From Candidatus Haliotispira prima (GTDB lineage: Bacteria > Spirochaetota > Spirochaetia > SP-2023): a stretch of DNA of 64,000 bases. This document shows positions 35,516 to 45,048 of this stretch, one piece after another. Location of the stretch: NCBI GenBank assembly GCA_029867005.1, contig CP123443.1, positions 2,852,001-2,916,000 of the forward strand, in the 5' to 3' direction. The stretch's first letter is position 1; the number at the start of each line of letters is the position of its first letter. The notes under the pieces were generated by a model. That model was not told the DNA's origin. It ran no database searches and saw only the letters and a list, made by a program, of their open reading frames with translations. Position numbers and translations under genes: made by a program.

Positions 35516-36967
35516 TTACTCGTCCGCTGTTTTGTCGTTGAGCAAGTCAAACATTTGGTAGTCATGGATCTTGCGGTGTAGTGTCTTGCGCCCGATCTGC
35601 AAAATTTTGGCTGCCTGAGTCTTGTTACCGCCCGCATAGGCAACTGTTGCCCGAATGGCCGACTCTTCTACCTGCATCATACTGGAACCCAGCCGAATAC
35701 TGATATGATTCATATCTTTTTGCTGCCGGATGTTAGGCGGTAAGTCTTCGGGTTGGATGATGTTGTGGGTGGACAGAACCACAGCACTTTCCACCGTATT
35801 TTGCAGCTCCCGAATATTACCCGGCCAGTAGTAGTTATAGAGTAAAGTCAGGGCCTTGGAGTTGATGCCCTCAATATGAGTGCGCCGGTTTTCCTTTACG
35901 GACTGCTCCAAGAAATAAGGAATTAAAAAAGGCAGGTCCTCTTTGCGCTCGCGCAGGGCAGGGATATGAATATTGACAACGTTCAGGCGGTAGAACAAAT
36001 CTTCGCGGAAGCGGCCTTGGGCCACTTCCTCTTGCAGGTTCCGGTTTGTCGCAGCAATGACCCGCACGTTGACTTCCAGAGTCTGCTCACCACCCACACG
36101 CTCAAAACATTTCTCTTGGAGCACCCGTAACAATTTGATTTGTGTGGTACTGTCAATCTCCCCGATCTCATCCAAAAAGATTGTTCCGCCGTCGGCCAAC
36201 TCAAAACGTCCCCGACGCATGTTGTTGGCTCCGGTAAAAGCTCCCTTCTCGTGGCCGAACAGTTCGCTTTCCAGCAAGGCCTCGCTCAAGGCTGCGCAGT
36301 GGACTTTCACCAGTTCCTTATCTTTGCGCTCGGAAAGGCGGTGCAGGGATTCCGCGATTAGCTCTTTGCCAACTCCGCTTTCTCCCGTAATCAGTACGGA
36401 TGCCCGGGTGTCTGCCACTTGTCCAACTATTTGGTGGACCCGCTGCATCGTCCGGTTTTTGCTGGTGAACTTAACGTTTTTCTGTTCTTTGGCGCGTAAG
36501 CGTTCCACTTCCTGAGTCAGGGCACGGTTCTTGCGGTTGATTTCGCGCGAGCTGAGAGCTCGTTCTGTGAGCAGCTCCAAGCGGTCCAGGTCGACTGGCT
36601 TAGTTAGAAAGTCATAGGCCCCGGCTCGCATGGCGTTGACGGCATTTTCGATGGAACCATGCCCCGTTAGGATGATAACGGGTACGGTGAGATAATCGCG
36701 CTTGATGCGCTCCAACAGCTCCTCACCACTCAGTTTGGGCATCCGCAGATCAATGATGGCCAAGTCGATGTCTTCCGTCGTCATAAATTGCCAAGCTTTA
36801 TCACCGTCTTCCGCAGTAAAAAAGGCGTAGTCGGCTCCGGAGCTTGACGAACTTAGGGCACTACACAAGCCTTTACAGATATTCGGTTCGTCGTCCGCAA
36901 TAAGAATGTGGAAGGGAGAATGACGGGTTGAAGGTTTGGCAGGGTGGGTGCGGGGTAAGGAGGACAT
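35516..36967 (-). CDS. NtrC-family sigma-54-dependent response regulator
   Basis: A three-domain activator of 483 residues. The receiver has the phosphorylated Asp73 in AIIDLRMP; the AAA+ domain has Walker A GESGVGKE (195-202), the sigma-54 contact loop GAFTGA (242-247) and Walker B GGTIFLDEIGE; the C-terminus is a Fis-type helix-turn-helix (QAAKILQIGRKTLHRKIHDY). It should activate promoters read by the sigma-54 encoded at 31.4 kb. No partner histidine kinase is visible in the window. The target genes are not known. Confidence 0.94.
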   Translation of the reverse strand: MSSLPRTHPAKPSTRHSPFHILIADDEPNICKGLCSALSSSSSGADYAFFTAEDGDKAWQFMTTEDIDLAIIDLRMPKLSGEELLERIKRDYLTVPVIILTGHGSIENAVNAMRAGAYDFLTKPVDLDRLELLTERALSSREINRKNRALTQEVERLRAKEQKNVKFTSKNRTMQRVHQIVGQVADTRASVLITGESGVGKELIAESLHRLSERKDKELVKVHCAALSEALLESELFGHEKGAFTGANNMRRGRFELADGGTIFLDEIGEIDSTTQIKLLRVLQEKCFERVGGEQTLEVNVRVIAATNRNLQEEVAQGRFREDLFYRLNVVNIHIPALRERKEDLPFLIPYFLEQSVKENRRTHIEGINSKALTLLYNYYWPGNIRELQNTVESAVVLSTHNIIQPEDLPPNIRQQKDMNHISIRLGSSMMQVEESAIRATVAYAGGNKTQAAKILQIGRKTLHRKIHDYQMFDLLNDKTADE

Positions 36968-36976
36968 TGGGGGCGG

Positions 36977-37936
36977 TCAACTTCTTTTGCTTTCGGGGAT
37001 ATAGTGCTGTTTCAGTTCGGCGGCAGCTTGATTCCAGAACGAGAAGAATTCTTGCTGGGAACCTTGAAAATAGAGGGCAATTAGTTTGGCGATTAGTGGT
37101 CCGACATAGCGATAATGCCAAGGTTCATAGATATAGCCGGTGGTGGCTTCCCGGCCTTCGGGGTAAGAAAGAGAGAAACCGTATTGCAGCGCATTGGCGA
37201 GCAGCCAGTTCCCGGCTGCCGTGCCGGCAAAGGCTTGGCTGATCGGGAAGAAGTCAAGTGCGAGGCCTAACTGATGTTGGGATTTGCCCGGCTTGGCCGA
37301 ATAACGGTTTGCGGCATGTAGACCCTCACGCCCCACATAGTGGCGAAAGACATCGAACTGGTAGGAAAAAGAGCGATAGGCTGAACCGAGGGAAAGGGAG
37401 ACTCCGTCTGCTTTTGCGGCTTCATTCATCTTTAGCAGATCAGGTATTACCGGAGCGCGGAGTTGTAATTCTTTCCCGGCCAATTTTAGCATCGGGTAGT
37501 TTTTGAGTGGGACCAGGTCTTTCGGGGCATAATTCTGCGGAAGACTGTGGGTTTTATCCACCAACAGGCTAAGATAGGGTTCCCTGTCCTCCTGCTCTAT
37601 GACGGCACCCAACAGCTTTAAGAAATCATGGGGCTGCTTTAGAGTTTTCTGTAAAGGGACTTTTCCCAAGTATTTTTGGACAAATTTTTGGAAGCTTTGC
37701 TCAGAAAAATCAAAGTCCGGTACGAACAGAAGCTCATTTGGAAGCTTGCCTTTGACCAGTCGGTCACCCAAGGCTCTGTCTGTTTCTGCCTCTGTTGTAT
37801 CCGTTGTAGCCTCTGTACCTGTTGCGGAATGAGAGTTCATGGCTCTTATTTTGGCAAGGGGGGACACCATTAAAATCTCGGTTTGAGTCGTGGCCCAGAC
37901 TGTTGTGAAGACGATAGCCGAAAAAATCGGATTCAT
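36977..37936 (-). CDS. VanY-like D-alanyl-D-alanine carboxypeptidase
   Basis: A 319-residue exported peptidase. The zinc-binding pattern of the VanY/LAS family is present: SAYRSFSYQFDVF, then KSQHQLGLALDFFP (SxHxxGxAxD) and EPWHYRYVG. Such enzymes trim terminal D-Ala from peptidoglycan stem peptides. The N-terminus has a signal-like hydrophobic segment (MNPIFSAIVFTTVWAT). I choose ATG 37936, which has GAGG 6 bases upstream, over an in-frame TTG at 37948. The linker at about 45-55 is Thr/Glu rich. The gene lies only 9 bases from the NtrC-type gene. Confidence 0.87.
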   Translation of the reverse strand: MNPIFSAIVFTTVWATTQTEILMVSPLAKIRAMNSHSATGTEATTDTTEAETDRALGDRLVKGKLPNELLFVPDFDFSEQSFQKFVQKYLGKVPLQKTLKQPHDFLKLLGAVIEQEDREPYLSLLVDKTHSLPQNYAPKDLVPLKNYPMLKLAGKELQLRAPVIPDLLKMNEAAKADGVSLSLGSAYRSFSYQFDVFRHYVGREGLHAANRYSAKPGKSQHQLGLALDFFPISQAFAGTAAGNWLLANALQYGFSLSYPEGREATTGYIYEPWHYRYVGPLIAKLIALYFQGSQQEFFSFWNQAAAELKQHYIPESKRS

Positions 37937-37967
37937 ACGAAACCTCAAAGAAATTCAGACCGTCGAT

Positions 37968-39326
37968 TTAGTCGTTTTTCATGGAAACAGGTTGGGCCGT
38001 AGCCTCAATTACGTGACGCCACAGGGTGCTTCCGTGACTGATTGTTTTGCGTGCTGTGACGGCGGCCGAAATCGGGATGTGGACAAACGTGCTGTTCCAG
38101 TAAGAGATCAGCACGGATGTCTTGCCCGCCATAGCCGCATGTGCCGCATAGGTACCCATTCTGGCACAGTAGAAGGCATCGGTGGCAATGGGCCGAGCAG
38201 CGCGTATCATGTAACTTGGGTCGATGTATTTTAGATTAATGTCGATCTCTTCCTGTTGGAAAAAGGTGTTGATACGGTCGCGCAGAAAGGTGCCGATGTC
38301 TTTGTACCGCAGGTTGCCACCTTTGTCTTTGGCCTGGGAGTTCTCTGTAAAGAATTCTTGTCCTGCCCCCTCGGCAACCACGATCACAGCGTGTCCGGCT
38401 TTGCGGAGGTGCCGCTTGAGATGCATTAACAAACCATTGGCCCCGTCCAAATCGAATGGAACTTCCGGAATCAGAACAAAATCGGCATCTTGGGAGGCAA
38501 TTGCCGTATGGGCGGCAATAAAGCCCGAGTCGCGGCCCATTAGTTTTACGAGCCCAATGCCATTGGGCGCGCTGGTAGCCTCTACCGTGGCAGATTCCAC
38601 GGCTTGGGTGGCCAGAGATACAGCGGTGTCAAAACCGAAGGTTTTGTGAACAAACAAAATGTCATTGTCAATGGTTTTGGGTACGCCAACCACCGCGATT
38701 TTACGACCCTGTGCCTTCAGGTAATCGCTGAGGTCCCTTGCCCCTTTTAGGGTCCCGTCTCCACCGATGACAAATAGAATATTGATGCGCAGTTGTTCGA
38801 TCCGTGCGGCAATCTGTGTAATGTCTTTGCCCCCGCCGCGTGCCGAGCCGAGAAAGGAACCTCCGATTTTATGGATGGTTTTCACCACGTTGGGATTGAG
38901 CTGGATGGTCGGCACATCAGGTTTGAATCCGGGATAGCCGTTGCGGATGCCGATAATATTGTGGACCTTGTAGCAGTCCCAGAGAGTATCGACAATGGAA
39001 TGAATAATGTCATTGAGGCCGGGACACAGACCTCCACAGGTGACGATGGCCGCCGAGGTCTCATGAGGGTCAAAAAATATTTCTCTGCGCGGGCCCGCAA
39101 GTTCCATTGAATGTTCGCGCTCGACTATGATGGGCTGTTCTTCTCCCAGGCAATGGAAGCGGTTGGCAACGGGCACGCGGGTACGGGAGGGATCGCGGGT
39201 AAACTTGACTCCGTTGATCTTGTCCAAGGCATCACTGGTTTCTCCGTAGGCGTAATTCATTGGAGAGGGGATACTGCGTTCCCCAAGATCTTCAACCAGT
39301 AAACTTTCTGTTTTTTTTTCACGCAT
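37968..39326 (-). CDS. 6-phosphofructokinase (plant/Treponema-type, ATP or PPi)
   Basis: This enzyme phosphorylates fructose 6-phosphate in glycolysis. Motifs GGLCPGLN, IGGDGTLKGA, VPKTIDNDI, GFDTAV and LMGRDSGFIA are in family order over 452 residues. The residue after GGD is Gly, as in ATP-dependent enzymes, while the Lys in PKTIDND is found both in PPi-dependent and in plant-like ATP-dependent members. The phosphate donor therefore cannot be settled by eye; ATP is somewhat favoured. A weak GAGG precedes the ATG. Confidence 0.9.
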   Translation of the reverse strand: MREKKTESLLVEDLGERSIPSPMNYAYGETSDALDKINGVKFTRDPSRTRVPVANRFHCLGEEQPIIVEREHSMELAGPRREIFFDPHETSAAIVTCGGLCPGLNDIIHSIVDTLWDCYKVHNIIGIRNGYPGFKPDVPTIQLNPNVVKTIHKIGGSFLGSARGGGKDITQIAARIEQLRINILFVIGGDGTLKGARDLSDYLKAQGRKIAVVGVPKTIDNDILFVHKTFGFDTAVSLATQAVESATVEATSAPNGIGLVKLMGRDSGFIAAHTAIASQDADFVLIPEVPFDLDGANGLLMHLKRHLRKAGHAVIVVAEGAGQEFFTENSQAKDKGGNLRYKDIGTFLRDRINTFFQQEEIDINLKYIDPSYMIRAARPIATDAFYCARMGTYAAHAAMAGKTSVLISYWNSTFVHIPISAAVTARKTISHGSTLWRHVIEATAQPVSMKND

Positions 39327-39741
39327 AGGATATAAACCTCACAAAATTTTTACCGGCGGAGTACAATAAAAGTATAGAGAGTATAGACCCTTTAGAATAG
39401 GCTTTCAGGATAAAATCAGCAAGTCATAATATTCTTTACCGTTTTTTGCGGTGGAGTATTCGCAAACAATTTTACCTGATTTTATAGACTATTCCTAATT
39501 CCCGTCACTTTTTGCCGATGGTGTGCCAACCCAAAACTTCTCCGGAATGGCGGCTTCTCCCATTCCTTTCTGAGAGGGGAGACAGCCTATGTCGGCTTTT
39601 AGGTCTGTTGAAAGTTAGATTTGTTCTCTTGCCGGAGGGCATACCAAGATGTATACGTTTGCCTTTGCCTTTAAGTGCATCTGTGTCCAAAGAATCTTGG
39701 CAAAGGACGAAATTATTTGCAGGACCGGCCTGATTGAAGCA
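39327..39741. other. Intergenic region, no gene seen
   Basis: Between the phosphofructokinase start and the end of the TPR gene I see no convincing gene or structured element. Short open frames here lack ribosome binding sites and family resemblance. The part next to the phosphofructokinase (39340-39480) is AT-rich and likely holds its promoter. Confidence 0.4.
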
Positions 39742-41082
39742 TCATGAAATTTCCAGCAATTTTTCGCGCAGCTCGAGACCTTCAACCAAATCAATAGGCC
39801 GAACTTCGCTAAAAGCCCTCACCTTATCGTCAAAGGTATTGGTACTGACAAACACATAACGATTGCAACCACGCTGCCTGCCACGGTTCGCCGGTTCGCG
39901 TACCTGATCCAGCCGGGTGGGCTCGTTGGCCAAGCTTATCCAAATGTAGTAGCCACGTGCGTCTTGTTTGTTGACAGAGTTCGCAACGACTTCAATGGTA
40001 TGACTGGTATAGGTTTCACTATCAACATAATGAACATTGGAAATCAGTTTCTGTAGCAGTTGGTGCACGACCTCCTTGCGTTGGTCTTTTTCACCATAAT
40101 AGAGCAGATACAGGTTGTAATTGCTGGCCATTTCCCGGTAGTTCTGTAACAGGGTTTCCGCATCTCGGTAATTGGGACTCATATCACAGAGTTTTTGCAG
40201 AGGGGTGCAGGCATCACGCAGCTTGCCGAGTTTGACATAAACCCTTGCGCTGTCATAAAGGGCCTTGTAGGACAATTCTCCTGTAGGGGTTTCCAGTTCC
40301 GGAACTTTTTCCAAGTATCTCAGAGTCTCTCCCGTATTGTTGTGTCGCAGATAGAGATGAGCAAGATTGCCGGAAGCGACGGCCCCGAGGAGACCATTTT
40401 CGATCAGGCTTTTGTAATGTTTGATAGCCGACTCGGTTTCTCCGGTCTTGTCAAGGCAACTGGCCAAGGCCAGCAAAAAATTCTGGTCTCCCGAACGTTC
40501 GGTTTCCAGTGGCTGTAACAAGAGAAGGCCTTCTTTAAATCTATCAAGATTGGCATAGCACATACCCAAATAGAAATTGTTTTCAGAGTCATTTGGAGCT
40601 AACCTATGAAAACGCTCTAACTCTGTCACGGCGTTGGGAAACTGCTGTTTTTTGAACAGCAGTTTCCCGAGAGTAGCAGAAAGTTGGAGATTGTTGGCCT
40701 CCGGGATCGTGCGGCGGGCTTTCTGAAGACTCATCAAAGCATCGCCGAGTCTTTTCAGGTGATAGGCCGTCAGTCCGAATTCCAAGTGAATGTTGAAACG
40801 TTCCTCTATGGTGATATGCTCAGGCATAGTGGGGCTGGTAAGAACAATAAATTTTGAATAGTACTCAAATGCCTTTTCGTAGTTTCTTTTCTTGTAGAGC
40901 AGATTTGCGATAAGCCGAAGAGTCTCGATATCTTTGGGGTTGTCCTTGAGTTTTTCCAATGCGACCTGTAAAAGGCCATCATCAGTTTTCAGCCATTCTC
41001 GATAATTGATTTGTTTATAAATGTAGCCGATGATGATCAGAAACAAAACAATAACACCAATAAATACAGAGGTTACAAACAT
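39742..41082 (-). CDS. Membrane-anchored TPR protein
   Basis: A 446-residue protein with one N-terminal membrane helix (VTSVFIGVIVLFLIIIGYIY) and a tetratricopeptide domain. Repeats are visible at KDIETLRLIANLLYKKRNYEKAFEYYSKF, NNFYLGMCYANLDRFKEGLLLL (each shown only in part) and AIKHYKSLIENGLLGAVASG. The last 110 residues form a different, mixed domain (YYIWISLANEPTRLD). Such proteins usually serve as scaffolds for envelope or cell-shape complexes; the partner is unknown. Plain orphan gene. Confidence 0.75.
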   Translation of the reverse strand: MFVTSVFIGVIVLFLIIIGYIYKQINYREWLKTDDGLLQVALEKLKDNPKDIETLRLIANLLYKKRNYEKAFEYYSKFIVLTSPTMPEHITIEERFNIHLEFGLTAYHLKRLGDALMSLQKARRTIPEANNLQLSATLGKLLFKKQQFPNAVTELERFHRLAPNDSENNFYLGMCYANLDRFKEGLLLLQPLETERSGDQNFLLALASCLDKTGETESAIKHYKSLIENGLLGAVASGNLAHLYLRHNNTGETLRYLEKVPELETPTGELSYKALYDSARVYVKLGKLRDACTPLQKLCDMSPNYRDAETLLQNYREMASNYNLYLLYYGEKDQRKEVVHQLLQKLISNVHYVDSETYTSHTIEVVANSVNKQDARGYYIWISLANEPTRLDQVREPANRGRQRGCNRYVFVSTNTFDDKVRAFSEVRPIDLVEGLELREKLLEIS

Positions 41083-41693
41083 AGAATCCCTTTATTCTCT
41101 TGTTGTTGGAATTTTGCGTCATGTCCGGAGTCATGTCTATGGGGAATAAACCTCGGCCAAGCTCGCATAAAAGTCTTTTGGTTGCGTGAAAATAGCGACC
41201 CAACCGGATAAACAACACGAATGGAGACTTTCGAAGCTTTTCCGAGTAGCTGTTGCCCCGGACAATTGTTACACGGGGTTTGGTACGACCTTCCCCTTAG
41301 CATAATTGCCATCTGTCAATTCATTACTTTCGGACTTAAGGTCACGCAGCCGTGCCATTTCTGTCAAGATCTTAATTTTATGAGAATGATGAACGAAATG
41401 ACAAAAAGCAGGTTGAAAGTGGAACATTCAATGAACGATCTCAGGGCTATTATAATCAAGTTTTCTTATTTTGTCTGGTCTTGTAAGTCAAGAATTACAA
41501 TTTCTGTCATATCACTATAAAAATATGGTGCCGAAAAAGATTTGAGCTAAAGCTTGCCTTCGACTATCGGCATTATAGTCTAGCTTGGACGAGTTCGGTA
41601 ACTCTTTACTTTTTGCATCCTTTGGGTCCGTCCAACCTTGGGCAACAAAACCGGACTTGAAGGTAGTAGAGACGTGAATGCCGGTTTTGGTAA
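41083..41693. other. Intergenic region, no gene seen
   Basis: No convincing gene in 611 bases. The stretch next to the pseudouridine synthase holds a possible terminator (41646-41689). The part at 41330-41520 is AT-rich on both strands and could carry the TPR gene promoter or a small RNA, but nothing is recognisable. Confidence 0.35.
41646..41689 (-). terminator. Possible terminator after the RluA-type gene
   Basis: CAAAACCGG (41646-41654) pairs with CCGGTTTTG (41681-41689), nine pairs around a 26-base loop, starting 5 bases after the stop codon. The T-run is inside the stem and the loop is long, so confidence is low. Confidence 0.4.
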
Positions 41694-42590
41694 TTAGACA
41701 AAGCTGAATTGGAGGGTATAGTCCTCTAATCGTATTTCCAAGGCACAGGCAAACAATCCCAGATAGGGGAAATCCACTGCTCTTGGTGCAATTTTTCTTG
41801 GGACGATTGCTTTTGGCCCGATTGATGCAGAAGATGCGCAAGATGTCGAAAAGGGCGGGTAGGCTTCCAGATAAATGTCATCATTACACAAAGGGAAACC
41901 GAGTTGGGCCAGTTGAGCACGCACTTGGTGGCGGAAACCTTTTCGCAGGCTGATGGCGAAATAACAACCGGAAACTGTACTGTAGGCATGTTCAATTCTG
42001 GTACGGTAGGGGCCAACGAGAGGGCGTTTTTTCGAATGTGTTGGGTTGGGAGACTTTACTATGCGGACTTCTCTGCCTTTTGGTCCGTGGGACCGAAAAT
42101 AGCCGGGATATTGGCCGCATTTGGGTAGCTCGGCGGCAGGGACCAAAACGGGGCTCCAAGCACCATAGAACTTTTTGATGCGACCCTGTGTTTGCAAAGC
42201 GCGGAGTTGTGTGTGTGTTTCCAAATCCGGGCTTTGGAGTAGCAGACCTGCGGTGCCATAATCCAGCCGTTGCAACAGGCCGCTTTCCGGAGGCAGACGG
42301 AGGCTGCCGTAATAATCCTGCAAGTATGTTTCCAAGCTGGGTGCGTCGTTGTACTTTGAGTCCACAGTATGGCATTGGTGCGGTTTAAAGATCAGACGAA
42401 GTTGGGCCAGCCAGTTGCGTTCCTTGCTGTCGGCCGTATGAAGAATCGCGTCGGGTATAGGAGTAGAAAACAGTCGAACACTTTGTTGTGTCTGACCGGT
42501 CGCAAAAAGCTGCTGCATATAAGCAACTGTGAGGTTAAAACCCCCTTCGGGTGGTACTTTTCGGCAGAGAAGCTGAGAACAATCAGACAT
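41694..42590 (-). CDS. RluA-family pseudouridine synthase
   Basis: A 298-residue enzyme of the RluA family, which converts uridine to pseudouridine in rRNA or tRNA. The catalytic motif reads LLQRLDYGTAGLLLQS, with the catalytic Asp kept but the usual RLDKDTSG changed to RLDYGTAG. The second signature is KGFRHQVRAQLAQLGFPL, close to RKHQIRVHLA..G.P. An insert of about 40 residues (CGQYPGYFRSHGPKGREV, then THSKKRPLVGPYRTR) between the two motifs is unusual. Target base unknown. Confidence 0.8.
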   Translation of the reverse strand: MSDCSQLLCRKVPPEGGFNLTVAYMQQLFATGQTQQSVRLFSTPIPDAILHTADSKERNWLAQLRLIFKPHQCHTVDSKYNDAPSLETYLQDYYGSLRLPPESGLLQRLDYGTAGLLLQSPDLETHTQLRALQTQGRIKKFYGAWSPVLVPAAELPKCGQYPGYFRSHGPKGREVRIVKSPNPTHSKKRPLVGPYRTRIEHAYSTVSGCYFAISLRKGFRHQVRAQLAQLGFPLCNDDIYLEAYPPFSTSCASSASIGPKAIVPRKIAPRAVDFPYLGLFACALEIRLEDYTLQFSFV

Positions 42591-43021
42591 GGGGAGATTC
42601 CGGAGCTATCCTAATATATGTAGAGATGATACTGAAAAGTGCCGTTCGGAATTTTACCTGCAATTTCATCCGAAGATCTGCCCGGTCGCCGGTGTTTAGC
42701 CAAGGTCCGGTCGGGATGCCGGGGGGATCTTACAGGATGATGCCTACCTGACAGCAGAATTTCATGACCGAATAGTCAGATATAATGAGATATTAAAGAA
42801 GTTGAAAACAGAGAGTCGCTTTTACTGTTTCTTTTGTAATTTTTGTTGAATGCACAGATTCCCACTTTGTTATAGGGCATTATATAGAGTCTGCCGGGAG
42901 ACGTCCGGTGAGGAGTCTGAAAATCGAGCCATGTCGGAAATAGTCTCATTTGCTTGATCTTTTGCAAGGAAGTACTAAGATTTGGCTTGAAATCCACTTT
43001 TGTGACTAAAAAGGAGTTTTT
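42591..43021. other. Intergenic region upstream of lipoprotein gene
   Basis: No gene is seen in 431 bases. TTGATC (42954-42959), 16 bases, then TAAGAT (42976-42981) could be a promoter for the gene at 43022, which has AAGGAG 6 bases before its start. Confidence 0.4.
42954..42981 (+). promoter_or_regulatory. Putative promoter of the lipoprotein gene at 43022
   Basis: TTGATC-N16-TAAGAT, about 40 bases before the start codon. Each box has 4 matches to consensus. Weak call by eye. Confidence 0.35.
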
Positions 43022-43741
43022 ATGAAAAAATTATTGAGTATAAGTATGAGTGTAATGCTTTTAGCTATTGTTTTGGCATCGTGCTCAACTCTGGATCAAC
43101 ATGTTCGTCCCAATTACAAGATTGTTGACCACAAAGGTGTTTTGGCTGGTGCCAGGGTCCCGACTTTGATTAGAGATGCGATGACTCAGGCTGCTGAAGA
43201 GTTATCTCGCAAGCACTTCCCGGATAGTTATGTTTTTGTTGCCAGCCAGAAAGGTCGGAATTTGGACGGCCTGATGATGTGGGCCAACAATTTTTCCGTT
43301 CAGGCCGAAGTGGCGAAGCGCATTCAGACCAGTGTGAATTTCACGGCTGAAAACTCGGTCAGCGGCAATAAAGACAGCATCCAGACAACAATGGATATCG
43401 TCACGGAGATTGTTTCTGAGCAGAATATTTCCGGTTTGCGGATGCAGCAGGACTGGTGGATCAAGTTGCAGTACGAAGATGAGAAAGAAGAATACCAGTA
43501 TGTCGCTGTTTATGTCATCGAGAAATCGTTGTTGGATAAATTCATGAATGAGGCGATTGAACGGGCTGCGGCTCAGCAGGAGCTGGATGAGGAGGATACG
43601 GCGACTATTGCCAAGTTGAGCGATGACTTGAGTGCCGCCGGATATGGCTTGGAAGAGAGCAAAGGCGAACTGTCGGAAGCTATTTTTGACTCTGATAACA
43701 CTGAAGCGGAAGCTATTTTTGACTCTGGTGACGAAAGCTGA
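43022..43741 (+). CDS. Lipoprotein of unknown function
   Basis: A 239-residue predicted lipoprotein: MKKLLSISMSVMLLAIVLASC, with the lipobox LASC and lipidated Cys21. The body is soluble and mixed alpha/beta without known motif; the region VQAEVAKRIQTSVNFTAEN is alanine- and threonine-rich in the manner of LPP20-like proteins. The acidic tail repeats EAIFDS twice. AAGGAG lies 6 bases before the ATG. Together with the next gene it forms a pair of lipoproteins, likely one operon (gap 93 bases). Confidence 0.75.
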   Translation: MKKLLSISMSVMLLAIVLASCSTLDQHVRPNYKIVDHKGVLAGARVPTLIRDAMTQAAEELSRKHFPDSYVFVASQKGRNLDGLMMWANNFSVQAEVAKRIQTSVNFTAENSVSGNKDSIQTTMDIVTEIVSEQNISGLRMQQDWWIKLQYEDEKEEYQYVAVYVIEKSLLDKFMNEAIERAAAQQELDEEDTATIAKLSDDLSAAGYGLEESKGELSEAIFDSDNTEAEAIFDSGDES

Positions 43742-43834
43742 AGTTGAAGAGTAGAGTCTGAAATCAGAGTTTCGGCCACAAAAATGCCTTCGTTTCCGCA
43801 GAGTCTCTCGGTGTCCTTTAGGAAGTTTGAACAC

Positions 43835-44932
43835 ATGAAGAATAAAATGGGTTTTTCGCCTTGGTTGGCTGTAATAGCCGGCTGCATGTTTCTGTTGGGT
43901 TGTTTATCCGGCGGAGCTTCTGCGCCGGGCACCCCGAGCGGCGGCGGAGCCCCGGCTTGGTACACGGATGTCAATCAGACTTATCCAAACCAGGCTTATT
44001 TGGCGGTTAGGGGCAGAGGTCGTAACGAACGTCAGGCAAAGCGCGATGCTGCCGGTGAATTGGCGGCCTTGTTTACGGCCAAAATAAAATTTGATTCAAC
44101 GGCAACATTCCGTTATTCGGAGTCCGGTGAAAATAGCCGTACTTCTCGCAGTGTGGACCAAAGCGTGCGGATCCGCAGTGATCAGGAAATTTCCGGGATG
44201 GAGTACTCCGAACCTTTTCGTGGCGGGGGTAGCGTGTATATCGTGGCCTATCTGGACCGGAAAAAAGCAGGTAAGTTGTATTCTGAGCGCATTGAGGACC
44301 GGCGTGATGAGATTGCGGAGTTGCGCCGCCGTGCCCAAAAGTTAAGTGCCGGGGACAGTAGCACAAAAAATCTGCTGGAGGGCTTTATCCTCTATGATTA
44401 CAGCGTAGATCAGGCCTTGCGCAATCGGATGTTGTTGGAGCAGCTGCAAATCATCAATAAATCCATGCATGAAAGAATAGTCGGTAAGATTGATTACAAT
44501 TCGGTGCAGCTCGCGGAAGAGCGCAACAAGTTTGCCGGTCGCCTTTCTTTTGCTGTTAACTATAGTGGCGATGAAGACCTGACGTTCTTGGGGGAAAACA
44601 TTGCCGATCAAATGACCAAACTGGGATTTTCGCGTAGTCGTGACGAAGCTACGGCGTTGGTGCTTGACATCGAGTTGGTGCTGACGGATGTCGAAACCAA
44701 CAATCGCTATAAGAATTTGGCTTGGGACTTACAGCTTAGTTTCACGCAAAATGAGAACGCTGACGGTAGCGGGCCTCAGAAGACTTTGCTGGAATTTAGC
44801 AGGAGTGGTCGCGAGTCCGGGGTTTCGATTTCTCGTACGGTCACGACGCTAAAGCGTTTGTTGAATGAGCGGATTGAGAAAGAATTCCTGTCCGAGGTCT
44901 TTGCCTATTTCTCCAAATTTACCGGGATCTAA
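43835..44932 (+). CDS. LPP20-like lipoprotein
   Basis: A 365-residue lipoprotein with lipobox FLLGC (Cys23). After a Gly/Ser/Pro linker comes an LPP20-like domain opening (PAWYTDVN..YP...YLAVRGRG) followed by the typical ERQAKRDAAGELAALF helix. A second part (about 220-360) resembles curli-assembly or LPP20 tandem beta-alpha units. I start at ATG 43835, which has AGGAAG 9 bases upstream; an in-frame ATG at 43784 would add a poor leader. Function in the envelope is unknown. Confidence 0.78.
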   Translation: MKNKMGFSPWLAVIAGCMFLLGCLSGGASAPGTPSGGGAPAWYTDVNQTYPNQAYLAVRGRGRNERQAKRDAAGELAALFTAKIKFDSTATFRYSESGENSRTSRSVDQSVRIRSDQEISGMEYSEPFRGGGSVYIVAYLDRKKAGKLYSERIEDRRDEIAELRRRAQKLSAGDSSTKNLLEGFILYDYSVDQALRNRMLLEQLQIINKSMHERIVGKIDYNSVQLAEERNKFAGRLSFAVNYSGDEDLTFLGENIADQMTKLGFSRSRDEATALVLDIELVLTDVETNNRYKNLAWDLQLSFTQNENADGSGPQKTLLEFSRSGRESGVSISRTVTTLKRLLNERIEKEFLSEVFAYFSKFTGI

Positions 44933-45048
44933 AATCCCGGTTCGTATTTTTAGATGTAGATTTCACAAGTATATTTTGCAACCTGTTTTGCAGGTGTGGT
45001 GCGTGGTCGGTCCGGGGTGGGGTGCACACGTCCTTACGGGGGGTAGCA

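Noticed and set aside
41221-41520. 99-codon + strand frame in the gap after the TPR gene
   Set aside because: TTG/ATG context is poor and composition does not look coding; no family resemblance.
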